In this document: positions 16,276 through 25,332 of the stretch, piece after piece
Position numbering within the stretch: position 1 is the stretch's first letter
How the letters are laid out: the number at the start of each line of letters is the position of its first letter
NCBI GenBank assembly: GCA_029266495.1
Contig: JAQSWS010000014.1
Coordinates: forward strand, 1 to 64,000
DNA from: Rariglobus sp.
GTDB taxonomy: Bacteria; Verrucomicrobiota; Verrucomicrobiia; Opitutales; Opitutaceae
Reading direction: 5' to 3'
Length of the DNA: 64,000 nt
Notes under the pieces: generated by a model
Database searches by the model: none
The model's input: the letters and a program-made list of their open reading frames with translations, nothing else
Told to the model about the DNA's origin: nothing
Position numbers and translations under genes: made by a program

Positions 16276-17241
16276 TTACGCCGGCCTGGTCAGCGCGCGG
16301 TCGAGGGCGAATTGAAAGGCCTTTTGCAATCCGAGCAGCGCCACGAGGAACAGTGCGCCCCAGCGGACCTCGGTCTTCATGAGGTATTCGCCTTCGACGA
16401 GAAAGATGGCCAGTGCGAGGCCGAAGACATCAAGCATGCTCCAGCGGCGCATGAGCTTGGCGTGAGCGTGGCTGAGCGGGGCGGGCAGGTCGGCGCGGCG
16501 GCACCACCACCAGCGGGCGGAGGTGAGCCACGCCCCCACGGGTGCGATGATCAGGAACAGGGCGACGATGACGGCGGACAGAATCGAGTCTTCCTTCCAC
16601 AGCGTGGGGACGATGGTGAGGACGCTGTAAGCCTGGTTGGCGAGCTTCCAGTCATCGATGCGAAGAAACGGCGCGCCCAGGGCGCCAGCCAGGGCGAGCG
16701 CGCAGAGGAGCAGCCAGAAGCCCGCGCTCGCGGGCGGGCGCATGTGGGCCTCCTCCCTGGCGTGGCCGAGGCTGGCGGTGAGCAATTCTCCGCTGATCAT
16801 GCTGAGCAGGACCGCCACGACAAACAGCGGGATGCCGATCAGCGGAGCCGCGCCCACCAACAACTGGCCCGAGGTGAGCGTGAGAATCAAACACACGAGA
16901 AACACATCGAGCATCGACCATTTGCCCAGGCGTTCGACCGCGGAAAGCCAGCGTCGCCGGTGCGGGCCGATTTCCCTGCCGGCCGTGATGCACGCGAGAA
17001 TCACGAGCTTGGCGAAGGGGAAAACCACCGAGAACGCAACGACCAGCCCCGCGAGCACGTAGAGTCCCTTGCCCCACAACATGTCGACGGAGTTGAGCAA
17101 CGAATACGGGGAGGAGCTGAATCCGACGCGCAGATCCATGAACGGCGTGAGCAGCGCCGCGATGTTGCACGCGAGCGAAGCCGCAAGAAGGCAGAACACC
17201 AGTCCGCGACGATGGCCGGCGGACGTGGGTGCGTTGTCCAT
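16276..17241 (-). CDS. Paraquat-inducible protein A (PqiA)-like membrane protein
   Basis: 321 aa from the ATG at 17241. A GTG at 17259 would add six residues and overlap the holA stop as GTGA, and is also plausible. Eight hydrophobic helices fall into two halves. Each half ends with the same kind of segment, 'LGKWSMLDVFLVCLIL' and 'MRRWSMLDVFGLALAIF', which is the PqiA signature 'WSMxDVF'. PqiA proteins work with MCE proteins in lipid transport between membranes. No MCE gene is visible nearby. The cysteine clusters seen in E. coli PqiA are missing. Confidence 0.85.
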   Translation of the reverse strand: MDNAPTSAGHRRGLVFCLLAASLACNIAALLTPFMDLRVGFSSSPYSLLNSVDMLWGKGLYVLAGLVVAFSVVFPFAKLVILACITAGREIGPHRRRWLSAVERLGKWSMLDVFLVCLILTLTSGQLLVGAAPLIGIPLFVVAVLLSMISGELLTASLGHAREEAHMRPPASAGFWLLLCALALAGALGAPFLRIDDWKLANQAYSVLTIVPTLWKEDSILSAVIVALFLIIAPVGAWLTSARWWWCRRADLPAPLSHAHAKLMRRWSMLDVFGLALAIFLVEGEYLMKTEVRWGALFLVALLGLQKAFQFALDRALTRPA

Positions 17242-17255
17242 GTCGTGTGAAGTGA

Positions 17256-18368
17256 TCACGCGGCGGAGAGGCAGCGCACCGCCATTTCGCGGAGGACTTC
17301 CTCTTGTTCGTTGGGGCGTTGGACGATCTTTTCGAAGGCGCGGATGAACTCCTGCTGGTTGTCGATCAGGCGGCGGAGGGTCGGCAGCTTTGCGCTGCCG
17401 GCGAGTTTGCCGACATACCAGGCGTTCTGGCTGAAAAGATTGTAGGAGCTCTTCTCGGTCACGCCGGCGAAATGGTGGGCGTAGGCGGGCGCGGCCTTGG
17501 GCAGGCCATCGAGTCCGCGCGGGCCGACGCGAACTTCGCCGGAGTCGGCGAGCGCGCGCACCTGAATGAGGATGCGATTGCGGTTTTGCATCGCGCTGAT
17601 GATCGGGCGGGCGTCGCCTCCCGTGAAGAAGTGATGGTGGAGCGCGCGGAGGGTCCACTGAAGGTTGCCGCTGAAAAACGCCTCGGCCGCCTCGAAGAAG
17701 TCGCCCTCGGCGGTATTGGCGGTGAGTTCGGCGACGTGGGCTTCCTCGATGACGGCGCCCTTGCCATCGGCGCCGCCGGCGAAGGTGGCGAGCTTGCGCG
17801 TCTCTTCGATGAGCAGGCGGGTGTTGGCGCCGACCTTGGCGAGGAGGAGTTGTGCGGCGCCTTCGCCGAAGGTGACGCCCAGTTCGCGGGCCTCGGCGAG
17901 AATCACGCCGGCGAGCGACTCGGCGGCACCGTCGCCATCGCCACCCACGAGGGTGAAGTCGCCGTTTTTTTCGCACCACTTGGGAAAGGACCGGCGGCGG
18001 TCAATGGGAGCGGCGGTGATGACGGCGGCGACTTGTTCGGGGTCGATCTTGGCGAGGAGTTCTTGCAGATCCTCGACGAGCTTGAGCGTGCTTTCGGCCC
18101 GGCCGGTGACGGTGTCGGAGAGGAAATTGACGTCCTTGAACCACACGACGCGTTTGCCGCCGAACATGGAGACGGTTTGCACGCTTTCGCGGAAGCGATT
18201 GATCGCGCTTTCGACCTCGCCGACGTTGTTGGCGAAGCCGCTGATGACCTCGCGGGCGAACTCGTCGGTGACGTCCTTGGTCAACTCGTCGTAACGCGCC
18301 TTGCCCGCCCGGTTGACGAGATAGTCATCGGCTCCGCAAACAAAGATAAACGGCTTGGCGGCGGACAT
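17256..18368 (-). CDS. holA: DNA polymerase III subunit delta
   Basis: 370 aa from the ATG at 18368 (MSAAKPFIFVCGADDYLVN). The first segment, with its strand and 'GADDYLV' turn, then 'MFGGKRVVWFKDVNFL' and the C-terminal 'YNLFSQNAWYVGKLAG', fit HolA, the clamp-loader subunit that opens the beta sliding clamp during replication. Length is near the usual 330-350. The frame is open upstream but only into low-complexity sequence. A 21-bp palindromic repeat lies about 80 bases upstream. It is followed by the PqiA-like gene. Confidence 0.88.
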   Translation of the reverse strand: MSAAKPFIFVCGADDYLVNRAGKARYDELTKDVTDEFAREVISGFANNVGEVESAINRFRESVQTVSMFGGKRVVWFKDVNFLSDTVTGRAESTLKLVEDLQELLAKIDPEQVAAVITAAPIDRRRSFPKWCEKNGDFTLVGGDGDGAAESLAGVILAEARELGVTFGEGAAQLLLAKVGANTRLLIEETRKLATFAGGADGKGAVIEEAHVAELTANTAEGDFFEAAEAFFSGNLQWTLRALHHHFFTGGDARPIISAMQNRNRILIQVRALADSGEVRVGPRGLDGLPKAAPAYAHHFAGVTEKSSYNLFSQNAWYVGKLAGSAKLPTLRRLIDNQQEFIRAFEKIVQRPNEQEEVLREMAVRCLSAA

Positions 18369-18447
18369 GGGTGAAAACTGTGGCCGCGTGCGCCCGCGCG
18401 AGGCAAGCGCGGAGGTCCTGCGCATCGCGCCACGCCGGACGGAAAGG

Positions 18448-18468
18448 TTGTCACTTATTAAGTGACAA
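18448..18468. repeat. Dispersed palindromic repeat, copy 1
   Basis: Perfect 10-bp arms TTGTCACTTA and TAAGTGACAA around a single T, in the 125-base space between the holA start and the stop of the metallo-hydrolase gene. Identical cores occur at 26817-26837 and 40285-40305. Confidence 0.9.
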
Positions 18469-18493
18469 ATTGGGGTTGGGTGGTGTGGCGATG

Positions 18494-19480
18494 TCAGCCC
18501 GGTTTTTTCTGGCCGGGTATTCGCACGGTTTCGCCAGGGGCGCAGGTGCGAAAGGTGTCCGGCGGGAGGCCGGCGGCGGCGAGTGCCCTGGCGAGTTCGC
18601 GTGGCGGATCGTCGAAGCCATCGTCGGTGAGGGGAAACGTTCCCCAGTGCATGCCGAGGCTGGTGCGCGCGCCCAGGTCGCGGTGGATTTGCACGGCTTC
18701 GGCGGGGTCGCAGTGTTGCCCGGCCATAAACCAGCGCGGGAGGTAGGCGCCGATCGGGAGCAACGCGAGATTGGGCGCGCCGAGGTGCGTGCGTATGTCG
18801 CGGAACATCATGTCATCGTAGGCGGTGTCGCCGGCGAAAAAGACGGACGCCGCGGGTGCGTCGATGGCAAAGCCGCCCCAGAGGCGCCCGTTGCGCGCAC
18901 CGAGCAAACGATTGCTCCAATGGCGGGCGGGCGTGAGGGTAACGCCGAGGCCGGGCGCAGCGGTGTGCGTCTGCCACCAGTCGAGTTCGATGATGCGTTC
19001 GGGGGCGAAACCGGCGGAGCGAAAGTAAACACCATTGCCCAGCGGGGTGATCGCGAGCGGGGTGTGTTGTTTCCAGAGGCGGCGCAGTGTCGCGAGATCG
19101 CAATGGTCGTAGTGGTCGTGACTGAGCAGGACGACGTCGATGGTGGGCAGGTCGTCAAATGCGATGCCGGGGGCACGCGCGCGGCGAGGGCCGACGAGGT
19201 TGCCCGGACCGATGCGGTCGCTGTAAACGGGGTCGGTGAGGAGGTTGCCGGCGCGCGTCTGGAGAAGGAACGTCGACTGGCCGATCCAGGTCGCCGCCAG
19301 CCGGTCGCCGGTGAGCGGCGCAGGATGAACGCGGGCAGGCGCCGGCTGGAGCGGCCAAGGCACGGCGCGGGAGGCGCGTTTCCACCGCCACACATCGAGC
19401 AACGAACGGTCTTGATGGTGCCGCGGGTTGAAGAAGCGTCGCCCGTCGGAGTGATCGGAGAGGGGGAACCGCGTCGGCAT
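18494..19480 (-). CDS. MBL-fold metallo-hydrolase (NAPE-PLD-like)
   Basis: 328 aa from the ATG at 19480. Metal-binding motif HDHYDHCD is at 121-128. 'PARHWSNR' and 'FFAGDTAYD' supply later ligands, and 'LGMHWGTFPLTDD' gives the final histidine. The 'LTDPVYSDRIGPGNLVGPRR' segment and this ligand set are like NAPE-phospholipase D and the UlaG-like branch of the superfamily. It should be a cytoplasmic or periplasmic phosphodiesterase; no signal peptide is visible. It follows the HAD hydrolase gene by 19 bases. Confidence 0.87.
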   Translation of the reverse strand: MPTRFPLSDHSDGRRFFNPRHHQDRSLLDVWRWKRASRAVPWPLQPAPARVHPAPLTGDRLAATWIGQSTFLLQTRAGNLLTDPVYSDRIGPGNLVGPRRARAPGIAFDDLPTIDVVLLSHDHYDHCDLATLRRLWKQHTPLAITPLGNGVYFRSAGFAPERIIELDWWQTHTAAPGLGVTLTPARHWSNRLLGARNGRLWGGFAIDAPAASVFFAGDTAYDDMMFRDIRTHLGAPNLALLPIGAYLPRWFMAGQHCDPAEAVQIHRDLGARTSLGMHWGTFPLTDDGFDDPPRELARALAAAGLPPDTFRTCAPGETVRIPGQKKPG

Positions 19481-19499
19481 GACACTAAAGAAAGAGCCC

Positions 19500-20213
19500 T
19501 CAGGGCTCGGCCGGCAAGGTGGCCACCAGCGGGGGCAGGTCACGGAGATTCGCCAAGGTGAAGAAGTGGTTGTTCTCAAGCGGGACCACATCGCTGCGTT
19601 CGTGTTTCCACGTGAGGTGATAGGGCATGTGCACCGCGGAGGCACCTAGGGCGAGGACCGGGAAAATGTCGGATTTGAGGGAGTTGCCGACCATGAGGAA
19701 ATTGGCGGGGGCGATGTTATGACGCTTCAGAATGGCGGCATAGGTGGCCTCGTCTTTTTCGGAGACGATCTCGACGCCCTGAAAATACCCGGCGAGTCCG
19801 GACATGGAGAGTTTCCGTTCCTGGTGGTGCAAGTCGCCCTTGGTGATGACGAGGAGGCGGTGGGCCGGGGCGAGTGCGGCGAGCGTTTCGGCGACACCGT
19901 CCAGCAGTTCAACGGGATGCGCCAGCATGTCGCGCCCGAGGTCGATCAACTGGCGGATTTCGTCGGCGCTGATTTTTCCTTCGGTGAGCTGGATGGCGGT
20001 CTCGATGGCGGAGAGCGTGAAGCCTTTCACGCCATAACCATAGAGGTCGAGGTTGCGGATTTCGGTGGCGTAAAGCGCCTGTTCGACGGCTTCGGCATCG
20101 TGAAAACGCGAAAGCATGGCGCGGTAGCGTTCGTGGACGTCTTCAAAGATATTCTCGTTGTGCCACAGGGTGTCGTCGGCATCGAAGGCGATCACAAGTT
20201 CGCGGGAAGGCAT
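19500..20213 (-). CDS. HAD-family hydrolase
   Basis: 237 aa from the ATG at 20213. Motif I is FDADDTLWHN (10-19) with catalytic Asp11 and Asp13. Motif II is 'LLVITKGD' and motif IV 'LMVGNSLKSDI'. An all-helical cap lies between motifs I and II, so this is a class I phosphatase. Substrates of such stand-alone HAD enzymes are usually small phosphorylated metabolites; the exact one is not predictable here. Neighbours are the metallo-hydrolase downstream and a radical SAM gene upstream on the same strand. Confidence 0.87.
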   Translation of the reverse strand: MPSRELVIAFDADDTLWHNENIFEDVHERYRAMLSRFHDAEAVEQALYATEIRNLDLYGYGVKGFTLSAIETAIQLTEGKISADEIRQLIDLGRDMLAHPVELLDGVAETLAALAPAHRLLVITKGDLHHQERKLSMSGLAGYFQGVEIVSEKDEATYAAILKRHNIAPANFLMVGNSLKSDIFPVLALGASAVHMPYHLTWKHERSDVVPLENNHFFTLANLRDLPPLVATLPAEP

Positions 20214-20257
20214 AAGGCGGTGCACCCAGCAGACGCGGTGCCGAAGCCGGGTGCAAG

Positions 20258-21355
20258 TCAGGTGTCGAAGAGGCTCAACTGCCCGCCGCTTTCCGGCCGC
20301 CTGAAATGCGCGGTGCTCAATTCAAGGCGTTCGCGGTTGAGTCCGGCGCGCCGGGCGGTGATCTGAAACAGGTCACGTAGTTGGGTTGCGAATACTCCCT
20401 GGCCTTCCAGCCGGGCGCCCCAGGACGGGTCGTTGAGTTTTCCGCCGCGCAGGTCGCGGAGGCGGTCGAGGATGCGCGCCTTTTTTCCCGGGGCGTGGTC
20501 GTCGAGCCACTGGCTGAACACGTCTTTCACCGCGTGTGGAAGGCGCAGGAGCACGTAGCCGGCGGACCGGGCGCCGGCTTGCGCGGCGGCATCGAGGATT
20601 GCGGGCAGTTCCGCATCGGTGAGGCCGGGGATGACCGGCGCGACCATCACGCCGACGGGGATGCCGGCGTCGGCAAGCCGGCGGAGGGCGCGCAGGCGGT
20701 GTTCGGGGCGGGCGGCGCGTGGCTCGAGCTTGCCGGCGAGCGACGCATCAAGGGTCGTCACGCTCAGGTAAACCTCGACGCACTGATGGCGTGCCAAGTC
20801 GGCGAGCACGTCGATGTCCCGGGTGATCAGCGCGTTCTTGGTGATGATTGAAACGGGGTTGCGGAACTCGGCGAACACTTCGAGGCAACCTCGCGTGAGG
20901 CGGAAGCGGCGTTCGGCGGGCTGGTAGCAATCGGTCACGCCGCTCATCGCAACGGGTTGCGGGCGCCATTTCTTTGAGTTGAACGCGGCGCGGAGCAGTT
21001 CGGGCGCGCGGCGTTTGACCATGATTTTGGTTTCAAAGGCGAGGCCGCCGTCCCAGCCAAGGTAGTCGTGGGTGGGGCGGGCGTAGCAGTAGGCGCAGCC
21101 ATGTTCGCAACCGCGGTAGGGGTTGAGGCCCATGCTCAACGACAGGTCGGGGCTGTCGATCGGGTTGAGAATCGTTTCGCTGGCGTCGTCGTAAAACTGT
21201 GTGCGGGGATGGGGCGTTTCGCCGTCGTCAGGGCCAGGGCCGGCCTCCGGGTCGGGCTCGAGGTGGAGACGTTCGAAACGGTTGGGCACCGACAGCCCCG
21301 TGCCGCGTCCGAGAATCGCGGAGGGCGGGGTGCGAAGGTGATCGGACGCGTCCAT
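20258..21355 (-). CDS. PA0069-family radical SAM protein (SplB-like, COG1533)
   Basis: 365 aa. The iron-sulfur motif is CEHGCAYCY, with Cys83, Cys87 and Cys90, preceded by 'MGLNPYRG'. The N-terminal 'GRGTGLSVPNRFE' is typical of the PA0069 group. The TIM-barrel radical SAM core runs to about residue 300. Function in this family is not established; relatives include spore photoproduct lyase. It lacks the long C-terminal extension of SplB. It is the first gene of a minus-strand run of three. Confidence 0.88.
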   Translation of the reverse strand: MDASDHLRTPPSAILGRGTGLSVPNRFERLHLEPDPEAGPGPDDGETPHPRTQFYDDASETILNPIDSPDLSLSMGLNPYRGCEHGCAYCYARPTHDYLGWDGGLAFETKIMVKRRAPELLRAAFNSKKWRPQPVAMSGVTDCYQPAERRFRLTRGCLEVFAEFRNPVSIITKNALITRDIDVLADLARHQCVEVYLSVTTLDASLAGKLEPRAARPEHRLRALRRLADAGIPVGVMVAPVIPGLTDAELPAILDAAAQAGARSAGYVLLRLPHAVKDVFSQWLDDHAPGKKARILDRLRDLRGGKLNDPSWGARLEGQGVFATQLRDLFQITARRAGLNRERLELSTAHFRRPESGGQLSLFDT

Positions 21356-21551
21356 GCGGGAAAGGTGCGGGTGGGTGGATGTCCTGCAAGGCGCGTGGAC
21401 GCGCAGTTCGCCAAGCGCTTGATGACGCGCGGGCTGGCGGCGGAATATTTCGCCGGTCGGCGTTGAGTGCCGGCGATGCGTCTGGCTGACGGAAGACCGC
21501 TAAGAGTTTGCGCGGCACCGGGGACGACGCAGAGTGTCGGCTTTCGTCTCC

Positions 21552-22412
21552 ATGAAGTTTTTTGCGTATCTTGTGCTGATGGTGTGCTGGTTGCCGGCGA
21601 CGGCGGTGCGTGCGGAGGAGAAGCCTGCGCCGGCGGCGGCCGTGGAGACGTTGAAAAAACTGGTCGAGCGTCAGCGTGAGCTGGTGGCCAAGGCCGCCCA
21701 GAAAACCGCGCTCGTCGAAATGGAGGACCTGCGCACGGAGTTTCAGGAGCTGGTCTTCAGCTATGACGACTACCTCAGGAAATACCCGGAGGTGGCGGCG
21801 GGCTACGTCAGTTATGCGTTGTTGCTCGGCCAGCCGGTGCTTGATGAGCGCAAGCGCGCGGCGGTGCTGTTGTTGAAGGCCAACAAGCTCGATCCCAACC
21901 TTCCGCTCGTCAAAAACCAGCTTGGCAACTACCTGGCCGAGGAGGGCAAGCCGCTGGACGCGCTCAACTATTACCTTGCGGCGGTGAAGCTCGCGCCGGA
22001 GGAACCGCTTTATCACTACCAGATCGGCGTGCTGCTCACGGAGGCGCGGGAGGATTTTATCAAGAGCGGTGCGTGGACGCGGGCCACGATCGACCAGGCG
22101 ATGCAGGATGCCTTTGAGCAGGCGTCGATGCTGGCGCCGGGCAACGCGGCGTATGCCTATCGTTATGGCGAATCGTTCTACGATCTGGAGCGGCCCGAGT
22201 GGTCGGCGGCGCTGACGTTCTGGCGCGCGTTCGAGGACAAGGTCACCGCGCCGGTGGAAAAGGAAACCGTTCGCCTGCACCAGGCGAACGTGCTGATCCA
22301 TCAGGAGAAATTCGCGGAGGCGCGCGGCGTGCTCGCCACGGTCACCGCGCCGGCGTTGCAGGCCCAGAAGCAAAAGCTGGTTGCACAGCTCCCGGCGCAG
22401 TCCGCACAGTAG
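21552..22412 (+). CDS. Secreted TPR-repeat protein
   Basis: 286 aa from the ATG at 21552; a GTG at 21534 is less likely. A signal peptide (residues 1-21, ending 'ATAVRA') is followed by a coiled segment and then tetratricopeptide-like helices at about 75-270 ('LGNYLAEEGKPLDALNYYL'). It should act as a periplasmic scaffold. It lies 6 bases before the site-2 protease gene, so the two are probably co-transcribed. Partner proteins are unknown. Confidence 0.8.
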   Translation: MKFFAYLVLMVCWLPATAVRAEEKPAPAAAVETLKKLVERQRELVAKAAQKTALVEMEDLRTEFQELVFSYDDYLRKYPEVAAGYVSYALLLGQPVLDERKRAAVLLLKANKLDPNLPLVKNQLGNYLAEEGKPLDALNYYLAAVKLAPEEPLYHYQIGVLLTEAREDFIKSGAWTRATIDQAMQDAFEQASMLAPGNAAYAYRYGESFYDLERPEWSAALTFWRAFEDKVTAPVEKETVRLHQANVLIHQEKFAEARGVLATVTAPALQAQKQKLVAQLPAQSAQ

Positions 22413-22418
22413 CCGGTC

Positions 22419-23072
22419 ATGAATACTGGCATCGGTCTCGCGGAGCTCCGCGAGGCGCTCATTTATCTCATCGTGATCGTCGCCAGCCTGGCTCTGCACG
22501 AGTGGGGTCACGCCTATACCGCGGACCGGCTGGGCGACCCGACTCCGCGTTCGCAGGGGCGGGTGACGCTCAATCCCTGGCCGCACATCGACGTGCTCGG
22601 CACGATCATAATTCCGTTTCTGGGGGCGATCGGGTTTTTTGGCGGGCTCGGCATGATCGGCTGGGCCAAGCCGGTCTGGACCAACCCCTCCTATTTCAGG
22701 AGGCGCAATCACGATTCGATGATGGTGACGCTGGCGGGCCCGGGGATAAATCTCATCCTCGCGGTGGTGGCGACCGTGCTGGCCGCGTTGTCCCACCGGT
22801 TCCTGCCTTCCCTGACGCCGCTGCTCCGCCTGGCGATGTCGGTGAACATCGGCCTGATGGTGTTCAACATGCTGCCGATCCCGCCGCTGGACGGGTCGAA
22901 GTTCCTGATGTATTGGTGCGGGATGCGGGAGGAGACCTATGTGCGTTTTTCCAAGTGGGGTCCGCTGGTGTTGATTTTGATTATTAACTTGAGGGACGGG
23001 CGGGCGCTTTTGCGGACGATTTACAACATGGGGGCACTTCCGTTCGAAGCGCTTTACCGAGTGTTGACGTGA
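22419..23072 (+). CDS. Site-2 protease family (M50) membrane metalloprotease
   Basis: 217 aa. Zinc-binding HEWGH is at 27-31 in the first helix, and the second motif is 'NMLPIPPLDGSK' near 152-163. Five to six hydrophobic segments follow the layout of the short, PDZ-less bacterial site-2 proteases, which cut membrane-embedded helices of regulators such as anti-sigma factors. It follows the TPR gene by 6 bases. A weak hairpin, GCCCT/AGGGC (about 23081-23097), follows the stop. Confidence 0.9.
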   Translation: MNTGIGLAELREALIYLIVIVASLALHEWGHAYTADRLGDPTPRSQGRVTLNPWPHIDVLGTIIIPFLGAIGFFGGLGMIGWAKPVWTNPSYFRRRNHDSMMVTLAGPGINLILAVVATVLAALSHRFLPSLTPLLRLAMSVNIGLMVFNMLPIPPLDGSKFLMYWCGMREETYVRFSKWGPLVLILIINLRDGRALLRTIYNMGALPFEALYRVLT

Positions 23073-23124
23073 GGAAAAGTATGCCCTGTCAGTAAGGGCG
23101 CTTTTACGCCGAATTAACGAATTT

Positions 23125-24072
23125 GTGGCCAACTCTTCAAAAAAAACCACGTCCCGCCGGGTTTCTGCCGCGAAGAAAAAAAGCGCGCGCCCCGTCACCC
23201 TCGGCGACTGGTTGAAGCACGCGATCGCGCGTTACAAGGAAACGGGCGCCGCGCTCGGCCAGGTTGCGACCAATGCGCATGACGAGGCGCTTTACCTGCT
23301 CCTGCGCACCCTGGCCCTGCCGCTCGACAGCAAACCTTCGGTGCTCAAGCGCAAGCTCACGGCCGCGGAGGTCATGGCGGTTGAAAACATGCTGTGCCGC
23401 CGCCTGGTGAAACGCATTCCGGCGGCCTACCTCACGCGCGAGGCGTTCCTCGGTGAATACCGGTTCTACGTCGACGAGCGCGTGATCATCCCGCGCAGCT
23501 ATTTTTTGGAGATCATCCCGCAGCAGCTCAACGCCTGGCTGCCGGATCCCGCGAAGGTGAAGCGCGTTGTCGACGTGTGCACCGGTTCGGGCTGCCTCGC
23601 GATCCTGCTCGCCCATCATTTTCCGACGGCGCGCGTCGATGCGATCGACCTGTCGCCCGATGCGCTCGACGTGGCGCGCATCAATGTGAAGAACCACAAG
23701 CTCACGCGCCGGGTGACGCTTCACGAAAGCGATGTTTTTGACGCGGTGCCGAAGGCGAAATACGACGTGATCCTCAGCAATCCGCCGTATGAGCCGAGCG
23801 CGCATTGCAAGGCGCTCCCGCCGGAGTTCAATCATGAGCCGCTGATGGCGCTCGATGGCGGCAAGGACGGGCTGGACATCATTCGCAAGCTCCTCCGCCA
23901 GGCGCGCGACCGGCTGCAGCCGCATGGCGTGGTGTTGATCGAGGTGGGCGGCTTGCAGCAGGCGATGGACAAGGAGTTCGCCGCGCTCGACCTCTACTGG
24001 ATGCACACGGCCGACGGGTGCAATTGCGTGTGCCTGATCCAGGCGGCGCGCCTGAAGGCGTGGAAGGGTTGA
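23125..24072 (+). CDS. prmB: Ribosomal protein L3 N5-glutamine methyltransferase (PrmB-like)
   Basis: 315 aa, with a GTG start at 23125; no in-frame ATG occurs before residue 80. The SAM-binding motif is 'VVDVCTGSGCLAILL' and the catalytic NPPYEP motif is near 214. The segment 'AYLTREAFLGEYRFYVDERV' favours PrmB over the release-factor enzyme PrmC. A Lys/Ser-rich tail of about 20 residues at the N-terminus ('KKTTSRRVSAAKKKSARP') is extra to the family and may bind the ribosome. Confidence 0.85.
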   Translation: MANSSKKTTSRRVSAAKKKSARPVTLGDWLKHAIARYKETGAALGQVATNAHDEALYLLLRTLALPLDSKPSVLKRKLTAAEVMAVENMLCRRLVKRIPAAYLTREAFLGEYRFYVDERVIIPRSYFLEIIPQQLNAWLPDPAKVKRVVDVCTGSGCLAILLAHHFPTARVDAIDLSPDALDVARINVKNHKLTRRVTLHESDVFDAVPKAKYDVILSNPPYEPSAHCKALPPEFNHEPLMALDGGKDGLDIIRKLLRQARDRLQPHGVVLIEVGGLQQAMDKEFAALDLYWMHTADGCNCVCLIQAARLKAWKG

Positions 24073-24093
24073 GGGCCCTACATCGGGCCTGGA

Positions 24094-25332
24094 TCAGCGC
24101 TTCAGCGTGCTGGCGAGGATTTGGAAGCCGAGGAAGCCGAAGAAAAACAACGGCAGCATCGCCAGTGCTTTTTCATGTCCGAGCAGGCCAAGCGCGAACG
24201 AGCCGAGTCCGAGCAAGGCGAGCACGCCCGTCGCTGTCGCGAGGATCGCGCGGGAGCGGCCTTGTTTGCCGAAGACGGCGGCCACGCAGACGGAGAGCAT
24301 GGCGAGCATGATGGCCAGGAGCATCGCGACCACGCCTCCGCCCAGCGGCCAGGCGATCGCGGTGCCCAGTGCCAGGATGAAGACGGTCCCGAACCAATTG
24401 CTCGCCACGCGCTCGTCGCGTGAAAGCACCAGCCGGCCGAATGGGTTGAGTCGCAGCAGGAGGTTGAACATCGGCCCGGCCGTCCACGACAGGTAGATGA
24501 AGAGGTAGAACAGCACCAGCAGGGGCACCAGCACCCACCCGAGTTGCGGCTGCGAGTCCGCCAGCCCGCGCACCGCCCGGACGCCGAAAAACGTGACGAT
24601 GACGAACGCCCACTGGAGCTTGGTGCTGAGGCGGCCCATCCAGAGAAAGTAGGCGAGCATGCCGCGGTAGACCGGGTTGCGCGCCTTGAGCGACTCAAGC
24701 ATGCCCTGGCGCGCGTATTCGAGGTCGGGCTGCAGGCGCAAGGCTTCGCGGAAATGGTCCTGCGCCCGGCGCGGGTCGTTTCGGTGAAGGCAGTTCCATC
24801 CTTGGTTGGCGTGGGAAAAGGCGCTTTCGGGCGCGCGTTCCAAGGCGTAGTCGACCGTGTCCGTCGCCTCGCTGTTGCGGCCCAGGCGCACGAGGGACAT
24901 CGCGCGGAGATTGGCCGAGAGGGTGTGCTCGGGATTGAGGGCGAGTCCGCGTTCGGCGGCTTCGAGGGCGGCGTTCCAGTCGCGTTGCGCGAGGTGAATG
25001 GAACTGAGCAGCGCAAAGTTGTCCTCGGAGCCGGGATCCAGCCGGATGGCTTCGCGGACCGCTTCAAGGGCGTCGCGGTCGCGATCGAGCCGATGCAGCA
25101 CATGGGCGTGGACGTAGTGAAAATAACCGGAGTCGGGCGCGAGGCCGACGGCGGCGCGGGCGGCCTCGAGGGAATCGGCGAGCTTGTTTTGGGCGGCGAG
25201 GCAGAGGGCGAGCAGGCCGTGGGCGGACGGGTCGTCGGGCCCCGCGAGCAAGGCCTGTTTCACTTCGCGCTCGGCATCGGCGGGACGCGACTGGGCGAGG
25301 AGAAGTTCGGCGCGTTGAAGGTGGACGCTCAT
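24094..25332 (-). CDS. TPR-repeat membrane protein
   Basis: 412 aa. Residues 1-215 are tetratricopeptide-like repeats (for example 'DALEAVREAIRLDPGSEDN'). From about 228 on there are five to six hydrophobic helices. The start at 25332 overlaps the stop of the AAA ATPase gene as ATGA, so the two are probably made together. The combination of a cytoplasmic TPR array with a membrane domain suggests a membrane platform for the partner ATPase. No catalytic motif is seen. Confidence 0.8.
   Translation of the reverse strand: MSVHLQRAELLLAQSRPADAEREVKQALLAGPDDPSAHGLLALCLAAQNKLADSLEAARAAVGLAPDSGYFHYVHAHVLHRLDRDRDALEAVREAIRLDPGSEDNFALLSSIHLAQRDWNAALEAAERGLALNPEHTLSANLRAMSLVRLGRNSEATDTVDYALERAPESAFSHANQGWNCLHRNDPRRAQDHFREALRLQPDLEYARQGMLESLKARNPVYRGMLAYFLWMGRLSTKLQWAFVIVTFFGVRAVRGLADSQPQLGWVLVPLLVLFYLFIYLSWTAGPMFNLLLRLNPFGRLVLSRDERVASNWFGTVFILALGTAIAWPLGGGVVAMLLAIMLAMLSVCVAAVFGKQGRSRAILATATGVLALLGLGSFALGLLGHEKALAMLPLFFFGFLGFQILASTLKR

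Noticed and set aside
21356-21551. Short plus-strand frames between the radical SAM and TPR genes
   Set aside because: They continue shadow frames of the radical SAM gene, have no start with a ribosome site, and carry no motif.
21228-23198. Long minus-strand frame opposite the TPR and site-2 protease genes
   Set aside because: Composition is Arg/Gln/His-rich shadow sequence, and the plus strand carries HEWGH and a signal peptide in two closely spaced genes.
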